From Streptomyces sp. Ag109_O5-10 (GTDB taxonomy: Bacteria > Actinomycetota > Actinomycetes > Streptomycetales > Streptomycetaceae), in contig NZ_FNTQ01000001.1 in the NCBI RefSeq assembly GCF_900105755.1, forward strand, positions 7,936,001-8,000,000: DNA of 64,000 nt. The letters run 5' to 3'. A model generated the notes under the pieces. The model ran no database searches and was not told the origin of the DNA. It saw nothing but the letters and a program-made list of their open reading frames with translations. Below, in pieces: positions 1 through 7,875 of this stretch. Position 1 is the stretch's first letter; the number at the start of each line of letters is the position of its first letter. Made by a program: the position numbers and the translations under genes.

Positions 1-674
1 ACAGCGGGGAGTGCTGGGAGCGGGTGGTCCCCCTGCTGGCGGCGGCGGGGCACCGGGTGTACGCACCCTCCCTGACCGGTCACGGCGAGAAGGCACGTCT
101 GCTCGGTCCGGACGTCGGCCTCGACACACACGTGGCCGACGTGGTCGGGCTGATCAGGGACGAGGACCTCACCGACGTCGTCCTCGTCGGGCACAGCTAC
201 GCGGGACTGGTCGTCACGGCCGCCGCCAACGAAGTCCCCGACCGCATCGGGCACTTGGTCTACCTCGACGCGATGGTCCCGGAGCACGGCGAGACCGCGG
301 CCGACGTCCAGCCCGCGACCCGGGAGCTGATCGGCGGGGCCCTCGCGTCCGGAAGTGGCTGGCGGGTCCCGCCGCTGCCCGAACTGCCGCCGCCCTACGG
401 CCTGTTCGGGGTGACCGAGGCGGCGGACGTGGCGTGGCTGCGCGGTCTGCTGTCCGACCAGCCGGTGCGCACCCTGCAGCAGCCGGTGCGCCTGGACGAT
501 CCTGCCGTGCGCGCGATCCCGCGCACCCACATCCACTGCGTGGCGAACGTCCCGGAGGGCATCGTCCGGCGGCCGGTCCCCGCGACCGAGCCGGTGTGGG
601 AACTGCCCACCGGCCACGACTGCATGATCACCATGCCGGCCGAACTCACCGCCCTGCTGCTCAGGCTGGGCTGA
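1..674 (+). CDS. Alpha/beta hydrolase (5' truncated by window edge)
   Basis: An alpha/beta-fold esterase or lipase whose start lies left of the window; the open frame runs in phase from base 3. The first visible residues (CWERVVPLL, then GHRVYAPSLTGHG) are the strand before the oxyanion-hole region of the methylesterase/EstC-like group. The nucleophile elbow GHSYAG gives the catalytic serine and GHDCM near the C-terminus the catalytic histidine. The substrate cannot be inferred. About 220 residues are visible and only a short N-terminus is missing. The next gene begins 51 bases downstream with its own promoter, so the two need not be co-transcribed. Confidence 0.8.
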   Translation, partial: SGECWERVVPLLAAAGHRVYAPSLTGHGEKARLLGPDVGLDTHVADVVGLIRDEDLTDVVLVGHSYAGLVVTAAANEVPDRIGHLVYLDAMVPEHGETAADVQPATRELIGGALASGSGWRVPPLPELPPPYGLFGVTEAADVAWLRGLLSDQPVRTLQQPVRLDDPAVRAIPRTHIHCVANVPEGIVRRPVPATEPVWELPTGHDCMITMPAELTALLLRLG

Positions 675-713
675 CCCGGACGGGATCCGCTGGGCACGGC
701 AGCCGTCCGTCCA

Positions 714-719
714 TAGGGT
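714..719 (+). promoter_or_regulatory. -10 hexamer TAGGGT, leaderless-type
   Basis: TAGGGT ends six bases before the ATG at 726. A TANNNT hexamer at this distance would place the transcription start on or next to the A of the start codon, and no Shine-Dalgarno sequence precedes the ATG. The same spacing recurs at several genes in this window. No convincing -35 is visible. Confidence 0.5.
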
Positions 720-725
720 CGGCGT

Positions 726-1100
726 ATGACGGAACAGGACCAGCGGGCGGTGCAGGCGGCCATCGACGCGGAGCTGAGGCTCCTCGACCCCGAGGTACGC
801 GCCCGCCCGGACCTCGTCCAGGCACTGCTCGATCCGGAGTTCACCGAGGTCGGGGTGTCCGGCCGGCACTGGGACGCGACGTCGATCCTGGCGGTGACCA
901 GCGGCGGATCGGTGTCCCCCGAGTCACCTGTCGAGGTGAGCGAGATGTCCGGGACCGTCCTGGCCCCGGGCATCGTGCACCTGACCTACTTCGCGGACAA
1001 CCAGGGCCGCCGCGCCTGGCGCAGCTCCCTGTGGCGCCTCACGAACACCGGCTGGCGCGTCTACTACCACCAGGGCACCCTCGCCACCGACCACGGCTGA
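726..1100 (+). CDS. DUF4440 / NTF2-like protein
   Basis: A 124-residue soluble protein of the NTF2-like DUF4440 group. An N-terminal helix (AAIDAELRLLDPEVRA) is followed by DLVQALLDPEFTEVGVSGR and curved-sheet strands ending in WRSSLWRLTNTGWRVYYHQG, the usual length and pattern of small snoaL/DUF4440 domains. Such domains bind or turn over small molecules, but no specific role is implied here. It appears to be translated from a leaderless message. It is convergent with uppP. Confidence 0.75.
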   Translation: MTEQDQRAVQAAIDAELRLLDPEVRARPDLVQALLDPEFTEVGVSGRHWDATSILAVTSGGSVSPESPVEVSEMSGTVLAPGIVHLTYFADNQGRRAWRSSLWRLTNTGWRVYYHQGTLATDHG

Positions 1101-1186
1101 CAGCACCCCGAAGGGGCGCCACGATGCTGCCGCGGTGACGAAGGGTCTGGCCCGGTGTTCCAAGCGGAGCGCCCAGGGGGCGGCAG

Positions 1187-1260
1187 TGCCCCGCAAGGGG
1201 GGCGGGGAACTGCGCGACCAGCCACGACGGCGCCGCGGCCGGCCGGCGGCACACCGCGGC
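1187..1260 (+). repeat. Dispersed intergenic repeat, copy 1
   Basis: A GC-rich block between the convergent DUF4440 and uppP genes. It contains the core GGGGAACTGCGCGACCAGCC followed by ACGACGG and a CCGG-rich tail. Related blocks lie at 5375-5447, 7715-7768, 36308-36350, 40003-40080, 55225-55265 and 55300-55372. The arms can form GC hairpins. Its position between convergent 3' ends suggests a bidirectional terminator or 3'-end protector. Confidence 0.6.
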
Positions 1261-1276
1261 GCTTGTGGCGAGGCGC

Positions 1277-2152
1277 CTAACTCGCCGACTCCGCCGCATG
1301 CGGGCTCAGCACGTCCGCCGAGACCAGGGCGATGATGACGATGCCGAGGGCGACGCGGTACCAGACGAACGGCATGAAGCTCTTGTTGGAGATCCACTTC
1401 ATGAACCACGCGATCACCGCGTAGCCGGACACGAACGCGATCACCGTCGCGAACAGGGTCGGGCCCCAGTCCACATGGCCCTCGCTCACCGAGTCCTTGA
1501 CCTCGAAGGCGCCGGAGGCCAGCACCGCCGGGACGGCGAGCAGGAAGGAGTAGCGGGCCGCCGCCTCGCGCCTGTAGCCCATGAACAGGCCGCCGCTGAT
1601 GGTGGCGCCGGAGCGGGAGACGCCGGGGATCAGGGCGCAGGCCTGGCAGAGGCCGTAGATCAGGCCGTCCTTCACGCTCAGGTTCTCGAGCGTCTTGCGC
1701 TGCTTCGGGGCCCGGTGCCGGCCGCCGGTCTCGTCGCGGGCGGCGAGCCGGTCGGCGATGCCGATGACGACGCCCACGACGACGAGCATGGTCGCGGTGA
1801 TGCGGAGGTCGCGGAACGGGCCCTCGATCTGGTCCTTCAGCGTCACGCCCAGCAGACCGATCGGGATCGAGCCCACGATCACCAGCCAGCCCGTCCGGGC
1901 ATCGTGGTCGCGCCGCATCGCCTTGTCGGACAGCGAGCGGAACCAGGCCGAGACGATCCGCCCGATGTCCTTGCGGAAGTAGATCAGCACCGCGGTCTCC
2001 GTGCCGATCTGGGTGATCGCCGTGAAGGCGGCCCCCGGGTCCTTCCAGCCGGAGAAGGCCGCGGTCAGCCGCAGGTGCGCGCTGGAGGAGACGGGCAGGA
2101 ACTCGGTCAGCCCCTGGACGAGTCCGAGGACCAGCGATTCAAACCAAGACAT
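1277..2152 (-). CDS. uppP: Undecaprenyl-diphosphate phosphatase UppP (BacA)
   Basis: Integral membrane phosphatase that recycles undecaprenyl pyrophosphate to the monophosphate carrier for peptidoglycan and other envelope polymers; overproduction gives bacitracin resistance in many bacteria. The 291-residue length is normal. Motif 1, EFLPVSSS, spans residues 17-24 and carries the catalytic Glu and Ser residues; motif 2, PGVSRSG, spans residues 176-182 with the essential Arg. About seven or eight hydrophobic segments are visible. It is transcribed alone, convergent with the DUF4440 gene and divergent from the DUF6807 gene. The ATG start matches the family N-terminus (MSWFESLVLGLVQG). Confidence 0.95.
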   Translation of the reverse strand: MSWFESLVLGLVQGLTEFLPVSSSAHLRLTAAFSGWKDPGAAFTAITQIGTETAVLIYFRKDIGRIVSAWFRSLSDKAMRRDHDARTGWLVIVGSIPIGLLGVTLKDQIEGPFRDLRITATMLVVVGVVIGIADRLAARDETGGRHRAPKQRKTLENLSVKDGLIYGLCQACALIPGVSRSGATISGGLFMGYRREAAARYSFLLAVPAVLASGAFEVKDSVSEGHVDWGPTLFATVIAFVSGYAVIAWFMKWISNKSFMPFVWYRVALGIVIIALVSADVLSPHAAESAS

Positions 2153-2655
2153 GAAGGTACGGCGTCCCAGGGATGAGGAGGGGGCGGGCTGGTGGTCGCG
2201 CGGGCACGCGCCTCACGCCGGCCCGGATGCTCACACGGCTGCACGTGAAACACTCGGGCGCACATGATCATGCGCGTCGACCGCAGCGTAGCGGGCCGCG
2301 GTGGCAGCGGGGACACAGGGGTTCGGCAAGCGGACCGGCGGCCACGGGGTGTTGACCGGTCAAGGTGCCGCCGCATACGTTTCTGCAGGAGAAAGCGCTT
2401 GCTCCGCACATCGGGGTGCGGGTGCGGCGCACTTCGGGCGGGAGTTCGCCCACCGCCGGTACACGCCCGAGGAGTCCTGATCACGTACATGCCCCGCTCC
2501 CCCCGCTCCACGGCTCCCTTCGCCGGCCGCCGCGTCCGGGCCGCCGTCGCCGGTGCCATCGGGCGCGGCTCCCGTCCGCCCGTCCCGGCCCGGCCGGCCG
2601 CGGCCCCGCCCGGGGACGCCCCGGGCGGGGCGCCGGTGTGTGCGGAGGTGTCCGC
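2153..2655. other. Divergent intergenic region uppP / DUF6807
   Basis: About 500 bases between divergent genes with no convincing coding frame. It must hold the uppP promoter near 2160-2260 and the DUF6807 promoter/operator at 2352-2404. A perfect palindrome CATGATCATG lies at 2263-2272. The segment 2500-2650 is extremely GC-rich and probably the 5' leader of the DUF6807 message. Confidence 0.6.
2352..2404 (+). promoter_or_regulatory. Promoter with LacI-type operator for DUF6807 gene
   Basis: A -35 TTGACC (2352-2357), an 18-base spacer and a -10 TACGTT (2376-2381) form a plausible housekeeping promoter. The -35 lies inside a perfect palindrome TTGACCGGTCAA (2352-2363). Nine bases after the -10 lies GAAAGCGCTTGCTC (2391-2404), whose AAGCGCTT core (2393-2400) is the self-complementary centre typical of LacI/GalR operators. 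A repressor there would cover the transcription start. The same 14 bases occur, inverted, at 47935-47948. Confidence 0.65.
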
Positions 2656-3585
2656 GTGAGCGACGAGCTGCGGATCACCCACACCCACGGCGACCGGGTC
2701 ACCGTGACCGAGCCGGTCACCGGCGTGCAGCTCTTCTCGTACGTCTACCGGCCCGAGAGGGCCTGGGAGGCGCCGCGGCCCTATCTCCATCCGGTGCGCA
2801 CCCTCGCCGGGGACGTCGTCACCGACTACCGGCCCAACGACCACCGCTGGCACAAGGGCATCTCCCTGACCGCATCGCACCTGTCGGGCGCGAACCTGTG
2901 GGGCGGCAACTCGTACATCCACGGGCAGGGCTACGTGGCCATCCCCGAGCGCGTCGGCTCGATGCGGCACGCCGGGTTCGAGGAGCTGTCCTCCGGCGGC
3001 GGCCGCCTGGTCGTCGCGGAACGGCTGACCTGGCATCCGTACGACGGAACGCTGTGGGCGGAGGAGCGGCGCCGTATCGAGGTGCATGACGTGGATCCCG
3101 GCGCGCGGTCCTGGGCGCTGACGTGGACCAGTGCGATCACCAACCGCCGTGCCGAACCGCTGCTGTTCGGCAGCCCGACCACCGCCGGGCGTGAACAGGC
3201 GGGCTACACCGGCCTGTTCTGGCGCGGCCCGCGAGCCTTCCGGGACGGCCGGATCATCGGCCCGGAGGGGGAGGGGCCGGAGCACATGGGCTCCCAGTCC
3301 CCCTGGCTGGCCCTGTCCGGCGAGCACGACGGCGCCGACGGACACGCCACCGTCGTCTTCGAACACGCGCCGGAGAACGACCACCTGGGCACCGGCGGCG
3401 GCCATCCCGCCCACTGGTTCGTGCGCACCGACCCGTTCGCCGGCATCGCGCCCTCGTGGGCCTTCCACGAGGAGCTGGCGCTCGCCCCCGGCGACACCCT
3501 CAGGCGCCGCTACCGGGTCGTCGTCGCCGACGGCGCCTGGGGGCGCGCGGAGATCGCCGGATACCTGGCGGCGCATCCGTGGTGA
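2656..3585 (+). CDS. DUF6807 (PmoA-like) protein, copy 1
   Basis: A 309-residue protein of the DUF6807 family, often labelled PmoA-like, of unknown activity and commonly encoded with sugar dehydrogenases. The GTG start at 2656 is chosen because GGAGGT (2643-2648) lies seven bases upstream; the open frame runs further but that part is not protein-like. Conserved blocks include HPVRTLAGDVVTDYRP, DHRWHKGISLTASHLSG and GSPTTAGREQAGYTG, rich in His, Asp and Arg and suggestive of a carbohydrate- or metal-binding pocket. It is clearly paralogous to the protein at 49101-50027 (shared DHRWHKG, WGGN, YVYRP, GSPTT blocks), but stands alone here, behind a matching operator. Confidence 0.85.
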   Translation: MSDELRITHTHGDRVTVTEPVTGVQLFSYVYRPERAWEAPRPYLHPVRTLAGDVVTDYRPNDHRWHKGISLTASHLSGANLWGGNSYIHGQGYVAIPERVGSMRHAGFEELSSGGGRLVVAERLTWHPYDGTLWAEERRRIEVHDVDPGARSWALTWTSAITNRRAEPLLFGSPTTAGREQAGYTGLFWRGPRAFRDGRIIGPEGEGPEHMGSQSPWLALSGEHDGADGHATVVFEHAPENDHLGTGGGHPAHWFVRTDPFAGIAPSWAFHEELALAPGDTLRRRYRVVVADGAWGRAEIAGYLAAHPW

Positions 3586-3603
3586 GGGCGGGGGAGCGGC
3601 CCC

Positions 3604-4074
3604 TCAGGCGGCTTCCGGCCCGGTGACGGTCCAGCCCGGTGTCTGCGGGTGGGCCGTCGAGTCGCCGTGTCGCACCGGGTCGCCGCAGGCCGCGCAGGTG
3701 ACGACCGGGGTGAGTGTCTCCCCGCAGCCGTGCTCGATCACCATCGGGCGGTCGCCGTCCGGGTGCAGGTGGCGGTCGCCCCAGGCCATCAGGGTCAACA
3801 GGACCGGCTGCAGTTCGACACCCGCCTGGGTGGCCAGGTACTCGAAGCGCTGCGGCCGCTCGCTGTAGACGCGTTTGGTGAGGATCCCCGCGTCGACGAG
3901 CCGGCGCAGCCGGGTGGCCAGGATGTCGCGCGGGGCGCCGATGTTGCGCACCAGCTGGTCGAAGCGGCCGTTGCCCAGGCTCACCTCCCGCAGGACCAGC
4001 AGGGAGTACTTCTCGCCGACGAGCGCCAGGGCGTCGGCGATCGAACACGGGCGGGGGTCCTTGGGGGCGGCCAT
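3604..4074 (-). CDS. HxlR-family transcriptional regulator
   Basis: A 156-residue winged-helix regulator of the HxlR family. The N-terminal PCSIADALALVGEKYSLLVL and RFDQLVRNIGAPRDILATRL are the family's signature helices, with the wing RVYSERPQRFEYLAT following. The C-terminal extension contains CAACGDPV, a two-Cys pair found in a subset of the family. It is transcribed divergently from the thiolase gene, with a perfect inverted repeat between them, so it most likely represses itself and/or the thiolase. The 3' end is 18 bases from the convergent DUF6807 stop. Confidence 0.88.
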   Translation of the reverse strand: MAAPKDPRPCSIADALALVGEKYSLLVLREVSLGNGRFDQLVRNIGAPRDILATRLRRLVDAGILTKRVYSERPQRFEYLATQAGVELQPVLLTLMAWGDRHLHPDGDRPMVIEHGCGETLTPVVTCAACGDPVRHGDSTAHPQTPGWTVTGPEAA

Positions 4075-4089
4075 GGGGCCAGTCTAGAG

Positions 4090-4112
4090 GAGGGTTGGAT
4101 TTTCCAACCCTC
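4090..4112. promoter_or_regulatory. Inverted-repeat operator between HxlR and thiolase genes
   Basis: Perfect 10-base arms, GAGGGTTGGA (4090-4099) and TCCAACCCTC (4103-4112), flank TTT. The repeat lies 16 bases before the HxlR start and 65 before the thiolase start. Between divergent genes an operator is likelier than a terminator. A weaker second pair, GGTGGGT (4121-4127) with ACTCACC near 4139-4145, lies alongside and could be a second binding site. Confidence 0.6.
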
Positions 4113-4177
4113 GGAGTTATGGTGGGTTCGGATTTCCTACTCACCGGTAATCGAGACTGGCAATCGAGGTCCCCGAG

Positions 4178-5350
4178 ATGCGTGACGCTGTCATCGTCGA
4201 AGCCGTGCGCACCCCCGTCGGCAAGGGCAAGCCGAACGGGTCCCTGGCGCACGTCCACCCCGTCGAACTCCTCGCCCACACCCTGCGCAGCCTCGTCGAG
4301 CGCTCGGGCATCGACCCCGCCCTCGTCGACGACGTGATCGGCGGCACCGTCGACCAGGTCGGCGAGCAGGCCATGAACACCACCCGGTACGCCCTGCTGT
4401 CCGCCGGTTTCCCCGAGACGGTCCCGGCGACCACCGTGGACCGTCAGTGCGGCTCCTCCCAGCAGGCCGTGCACTTCGCCGCGCAGGGCGTCATGTCCGG
4501 TGCCTACGACATCGTGATCGCCTGCGGCGTCGAGTCGATGAGCCGGGTGCCGATGTGGTCGAACGTGCCGGCCGGCAAGGACCCCTTCGGGCCCGGAGTC
4601 GCCGCGCGCTACCCGGAGGGCCTGGTCCCGCAGGGCATCAGCGCCGAGCTCATCTCCGCGAAGTGGTCGATCAGCCGGGCCGAGATGGACGACTTCGCGG
4701 TCTCCTCGCACCGGAAGGCGGCGGCCGCGTGGGCGGCGGGACTCTTCGACGCGCAGGTCGCGCCGCTGGACGGGGTCGCCCGCGACGAGTCGGTACGGCC
4801 CGGGACCACCGCCGAGATCCTCGCCGGGCTCAAGCCCGCCTACTACGACCCCGGGTTCGCCGAGCGGTTCCCGCAGATCGAGTGGAACGTGACCGCGGGC
4901 AACGCGAGCCCGATCAACGACGGCGCGTCCGCCGTGCTGATCACCTCCGGTGAGACCGCGGCGAGGCTCGGGCTGCGGCCACTGGCCCGCCTGCGCGACT
5001 TCGCCGTCACCGGCTCTGATCCGCTGCTCATGCTGACCGGCGTGATCCCGGCGACGGAGAAGGTGCTGCGGCGAGCCGGGCTCGGCATCGGGGACATCGA
5101 CCTGTTCGAGGTGAACGAGGCGTTCTCCAGTGTGGTGCTGGCCTGGCGGCAGGAGACCGGGGCCGATCTCGCGAAGGTGAACGTGCACGGCGGGGCCATC
5201 GCGCTGGGGCATCCGCTGGGGGCGAGCGGGACTCGGCTGACGACGACGCTGGTGCATGCGATGCGGGAACGCGGCGCTCGCTTCGGCCTTCAGACCATGT
5301 GTGAGGCGGGGGGACTGGCCAACGCGATGATCCTGGAGGCGGTTCGGTAG
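4178..5350 (+). CDS. Acetyl-CoA acyltransferase (thiolase)
   Basis: A 390-residue thiolase catalysing reversible CoA-dependent cleavage of 3-ketoacyl-CoA, or the condensing reverse. The acyl-accepting cysteine is Cys91 in DRQCGSSQQ, the catalytic histidine His345 in GHPLGASG, and the second cysteine Cys375 in TMCEAGG; NEAFS is also present. The overall sequence (VDQVGEQAMNTTR, ESMSRVPM) resembles the FadA/steroid-degradation branch more than biosynthetic PhaA, but substrate chain length cannot be fixed by eye. The ATG has GAGGT seven bases upstream. Regulation by the divergent HxlR protein is likely. Confidence 0.92.
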   Translation: MRDAVIVEAVRTPVGKGKPNGSLAHVHPVELLAHTLRSLVERSGIDPALVDDVIGGTVDQVGEQAMNTTRYALLSAGFPETVPATTVDRQCGSSQQAVHFAAQGVMSGAYDIVIACGVESMSRVPMWSNVPAGKDPFGPGVAARYPEGLVPQGISAELISAKWSISRAEMDDFAVSSHRKAAAAWAAGLFDAQVAPLDGVARDESVRPGTTAEILAGLKPAYYDPGFAERFPQIEWNVTAGNASPINDGASAVLITSGETAARLGLRPLARLRDFAVTGSDPLLMLTGVIPATEKVLRRAGLGIGDIDLFEVNEAFSSVVLAWRQETGADLAKVNVHGGAIALGHPLGASGTRLTTTLVHAMRERGARFGLQTMCEAGGLANAMILEAVR

Positions 5351-5374
5351 GGCCGTGCGCCCAGTGGGGCGCCG

Positions 5375-5447
5375 CTGGGGTCGACGAGCGGCCGGCGGCG
5401 CCGTGGGGGCTGGTCGCGCAGTGCCCCGCGCCCCCGCGGGCGTGCTA
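5375..5447 (-). repeat. Dispersed intergenic repeat, copy 2
   Basis: On the minus strand this reads a GGGGCGCGGGGCACTGCGCG core followed by ACCAGCC and a CCGCCGGCC tail, matching the copy at 1187-1260. It fills the gap between the convergent thiolase and TVP38-like genes. Confidence 0.55.
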
Positions 5448-6209
5448 GCGCCTGGGGCGCAGGTGGTGGCGCTTTCGCCAGGCCACCACTGCTCCGGCCA
5501 GCGCGGGGACGACGATCGCCGCCACCGAGATCAGGAAGACCGGGGAGGTCGGGGTCGAGGCGCGGGCGCCTGCCACGACGTAGGCGGCGACGTTCGGGAT
5601 CGAGCCGAGGGCGGTCGCGACCAGGAACGGCGTGCAGCGCATGCGGGAGACGGCGGCCGCGTAGTTCGCGGCCCAGAAGGGAACGCCGGGGAACAGGCGT
5701 ACCGCCAGCATCGAGCGGAAGCCGTGCTTGCTGAACTGGTTGTCCGCCGCCTTGAGAAGCCGTCCGCGGAGCAGCGGGCGCAGTGCTTCCTGGCCGAGCA
5801 TCCGGCCGAGCACGAAGGAGACCCACGCCCCGAGCACGGTGCCGGCCATGGCCGCGCCCATGCCCAGGGCCGAGCCGAACAGCGCGCCGGCCGCGAGGTT
5901 CAGGAGCGGCCGGGGCACGAACGCCACCGTGATCAGGCCGTACGCCACGGCGAAGACCACCACCGCGGTGGTGCCCGCCACGTGTGGCGGCCAGCCCTGT
6001 GTCATCAGCTTCTGGGGCTCGAAGAGCAGCACCGACGCCCCGGCCGCCGCCAGCAGCGCGACGAGCAGGGACAGCCGGGACCACGGCGACAGCAGCACGC
6101 GGGTGCAGCGGGCGCCGAAGCCCGGCGGAGCGGGCACGGCGATCGTCAGCTCCCTGGCGGTGGCTTGGTGAGAGGCCGTGGCGGTGCCAGAGCGGTTGGC
6201 ATCGAGCAT
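5445..6209 (-). CDS. TVP38/TMEM64 (SNARE-associated, DedA-like) membrane protein
   Basis: A 254-residue polytopic membrane protein of the VTT/DedA superfamily, members of which act as lipid scramblases or carrier-lipid transporters. Hydrophobic segments start around residue 45 (LSLLVALLAAAGASVLLF). The family core FVPRPLLNLAAGALFG, then GTVLGAWVSFVLGR and the re-entrant RLFPGVPFWAANYAAA are all visible. It is transcribed alone and is convergent with the thiolase gene. Cargo is unknown. Confidence 0.85.
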   Translation of the reverse strand: MLDANRSGTATASHQATARELTIAVPAPPGFGARCTRVLLSPWSRLSLLVALLAAAGASVLLFEPQKLMTQGWPPHVAGTTAVVVFAVAYGLITVAFVPRPLLNLAAGALFGSALGMGAAMAGTVLGAWVSFVLGRMLGQEALRPLLRGRLLKAADNQFSKHGFRSMLAVRLFPGVPFWAANYAAAVSRMRCTPFLVATALGSIPNVAAYVVAGARASTPTSPVFLISVAAIVVPALAGAVVAWRKRHHLRPRR

Positions 6210-6523
6210 TCGGTGACACTAACCGAAGCGGATGTGTGATCGCCGTACGGCTCCTGTCCCTTGGGTGGACCGGAGCCGCGAAAAAACCGTTCGACGTGGG
6301 GCGACGCGTCGGACATGATCTGTCTCATGTTCCGGTTCGCCTTCCTCGTCGCAGCATCCGCAGTCGCGGATGCGCCGAAGGCTGCCGTTCCCGTTCTCAC
6401 GGCCGCTGTCGACGGCGCCCGAAGCTGACCCTCCCCGGAAAGTCCGGCGGACCCCGCAGGGGGAGGGTCGGGCAGTTCCTCGGGGTCCCCGCTCTTCCTC
6501 CGGACAAGCTTCGAGGTACAGCC
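6210..6523 (+). other. tuf3 leader region with short ORF
   Basis: About 310 bases upstream of tuf3 with no full-size gene. A short frame (6327-6428, 33 residues, MFRFAFLVAASAVADAPKAA...) ends one base before a GC-rich hairpin at 6429-6467. The tuf3 start follows 57 bases later. A leader-peptide or attenuation arrangement is possible but unproven. Confidence 0.4.
6429..6467 (+). terminator. Hairpin in tuf3 leader, possible attenuator
   Basis: CCCTCCCC (6429-6436) pairs with GGGGAGGG (6460-6467), enclosing a second small hairpin GTCC-GGC-GGAC near 6442-6452. There is no T-tract. The structure lies between the short upstream frame and tuf3. Confidence 0.4.
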
Positions 6524-7693
6524 ATGCCCAAGACGGCATACGTCCGCACCAAGCCGCATCTCAACATCGGCACGATGGGCCACGTCGACCACGGCAAGAC
6601 CACCCTGACCGCCGCCATCACCAAGGTCCTCGCCGAGCGCGGCACCGGCACGTTCGTGCCGTTCGACCGCATCGACCGGGCCCCCGAGGAGGCCGCCCGC
6701 GGCATCACCATCAACATCGCGCACGTCGAGTACGAGACGGACACCCGGCACTACGCCCACGTGGACATGCCGGGCCACGCCGACTACGTCAAGAACATGG
6801 TCACCGGGGCCGCGCAGCTGGACGGCGCGATCCTCGTGGTCTCCGCGCTCGACGGGATCATGCCGCAGACCGCCGAACACGTGCTGCTCGCCCGGCAGGT
6901 GGGCGTCGACCACGTGGTGGTCGCGCTGAACAAGGCGGACTCGGCCGACGAGGAGCTGGTCGAGCTCGTCGAGCTGGAGGTCCGCGAGCTGCTCAGCGCG
7001 CACGGTTACGGCGGCGACTCCGTGCCCGTCGTACGGGTCTCCGGGCTCAAGGCGCTGGAGGGCGAGCCACGGTGGACGGCGTCGATCGAGGCGCTGCTCG
7101 ACGCGGTGGACACGTACGTGCCGATGCCCGAGCGGTACCTGGACGCGCCGTTCCTGCTGCCGGTGGAGAACGTGCTCACCATCACCGGGCGCGGGACCGT
7201 CGTGACCGGTGCGGTCGAGCGGGGGACCGTGCGGGTCGGGGACCGGGTCGAGGTGCTCGGCGCGGACGTCGAGACGGTCGTCACCGGCCTGGAGACCTTC
7301 GGGAAGCCGATGGACGAGGCGCAGGCCGGGGACAACGTGGCGCTGCTGCTGCGGGGCGTGCCCCGGGACGCGGTGCGGCGGGGACACGTGGTCGCGGCGC
7401 CGGGGAGCGTGGTGCCGGCCCGGCGGTTCTCGGCGCGGGTCTACGTCCTGTCGGGGCGCGAAGGGGGTCGTACGACTCCCGTCTCGACGGGGTACCGGCC
7501 GCAGTTCTACATCCGTACGGCGGATGTGGTCGGGGACGTCGACCTCGGCGAGGCGGCGGTCGCCCGGCCCGGGGACACGGTGGAGATGACCGTGGAGCTG
7601 GGGCGGGACGTGCCGCTGGAGGCTGGGCTCGGGTTCGCCATCCGTGAGGGCGGCCGGACCGTGGGGGCGGGGACCGTGACCTCCGTGGAGTGA
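6524..7693 (+). CDS. tuf3: Divergent elongation factor Tu (EF-Tu3)
   Basis: A 389-residue EF-Tu-family GTPase delivering aminoacyl-tRNA to the ribosome. The ATG at 6524 is chosen because MPKTAYVRTKPHLNIGTMGH matches EF-Tu; the frame extends upstream without similarity. G1 is GHVDHGKT (residues 19-26), G2 contains ARGITIN, G3 is DMPGHADY with the catalytic His kept, G4 is NKAD (usually NKCD), G5 is SGLKAL (usually SALKAL). Domains 2 and 3 are intact, with FYIRTADVVG replacing the usual FYFRTTDVTG. These many substitutions match the third, minor tuf gene (tuf3) known in some streptomycetes rather than the main tuf1, and its monocistronic setting away from rpsL/fusA agrees. A specialised or antibiotic-tolerant role is inference. 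Confidence 0.93.
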   Translation: MPKTAYVRTKPHLNIGTMGHVDHGKTTLTAAITKVLAERGTGTFVPFDRIDRAPEEAARGITINIAHVEYETDTRHYAHVDMPGHADYVKNMVTGAAQLDGAILVVSALDGIMPQTAEHVLLARQVGVDHVVVALNKADSADEELVELVELEVRELLSAHGYGGDSVPVVRVSGLKALEGEPRWTASIEALLDAVDTYVPMPERYLDAPFLLPVENVLTITGRGTVVTGAVERGTVRVGDRVEVLGADVETVVTGLETFGKPMDEAQAGDNVALLLRGVPRDAVRRGHVVAAPGSVVPARRFSARVYVLSGREGGRTTPVSTGYRPQFYIRTADVVGDVDLGEAAVARPGDTVEMTVELGRDVPLEAGLGFAIREGGRTVGAGTVTSVE

Positions 7694-7714
7694 GGTTGCG
7701 GTGTGTGGGGGACT

Positions 7715-7768
7715 GCGGGCCGGTGGGGGCCGGTCGCGCGGTTCCCCGCGCCCCTTTGGGGGCGCGGG
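7715..7768 (-). repeat. Dispersed repeat, copy 3, with tuf3 terminator hairpin
   Basis: On the minus strand the block reads GGGGCGCGGGGAACCGCGCG then ACCGGCC, a variant of the dispersed core. On the plus strand CCCGCGCCCC (7745-7754), a TTT loop, and GGGGCGCGGG (to 7768) make a strong stem suited to terminate tuf3. This is the one copy not between convergent genes. Confidence 0.6.
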
Positions 7769-7875
7769 TGTCCCCGTTGGCATGAGAGCGGGCGTGGGTG
7801 TCGCCGGTGGCGCCCGCGCGCGGAGCCGCACGCCCCCGCGCCCCCGGGCAGGCGTCGGCGCCGCACAATGGAGAG

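Noticed and set aside
5984..6523. N-terminal extension of tuf3
   Set aside because: The frame is open, but EF-Tu proteins begin at the MPKTAYVRTK position and the upstream residues are not conserved in type.
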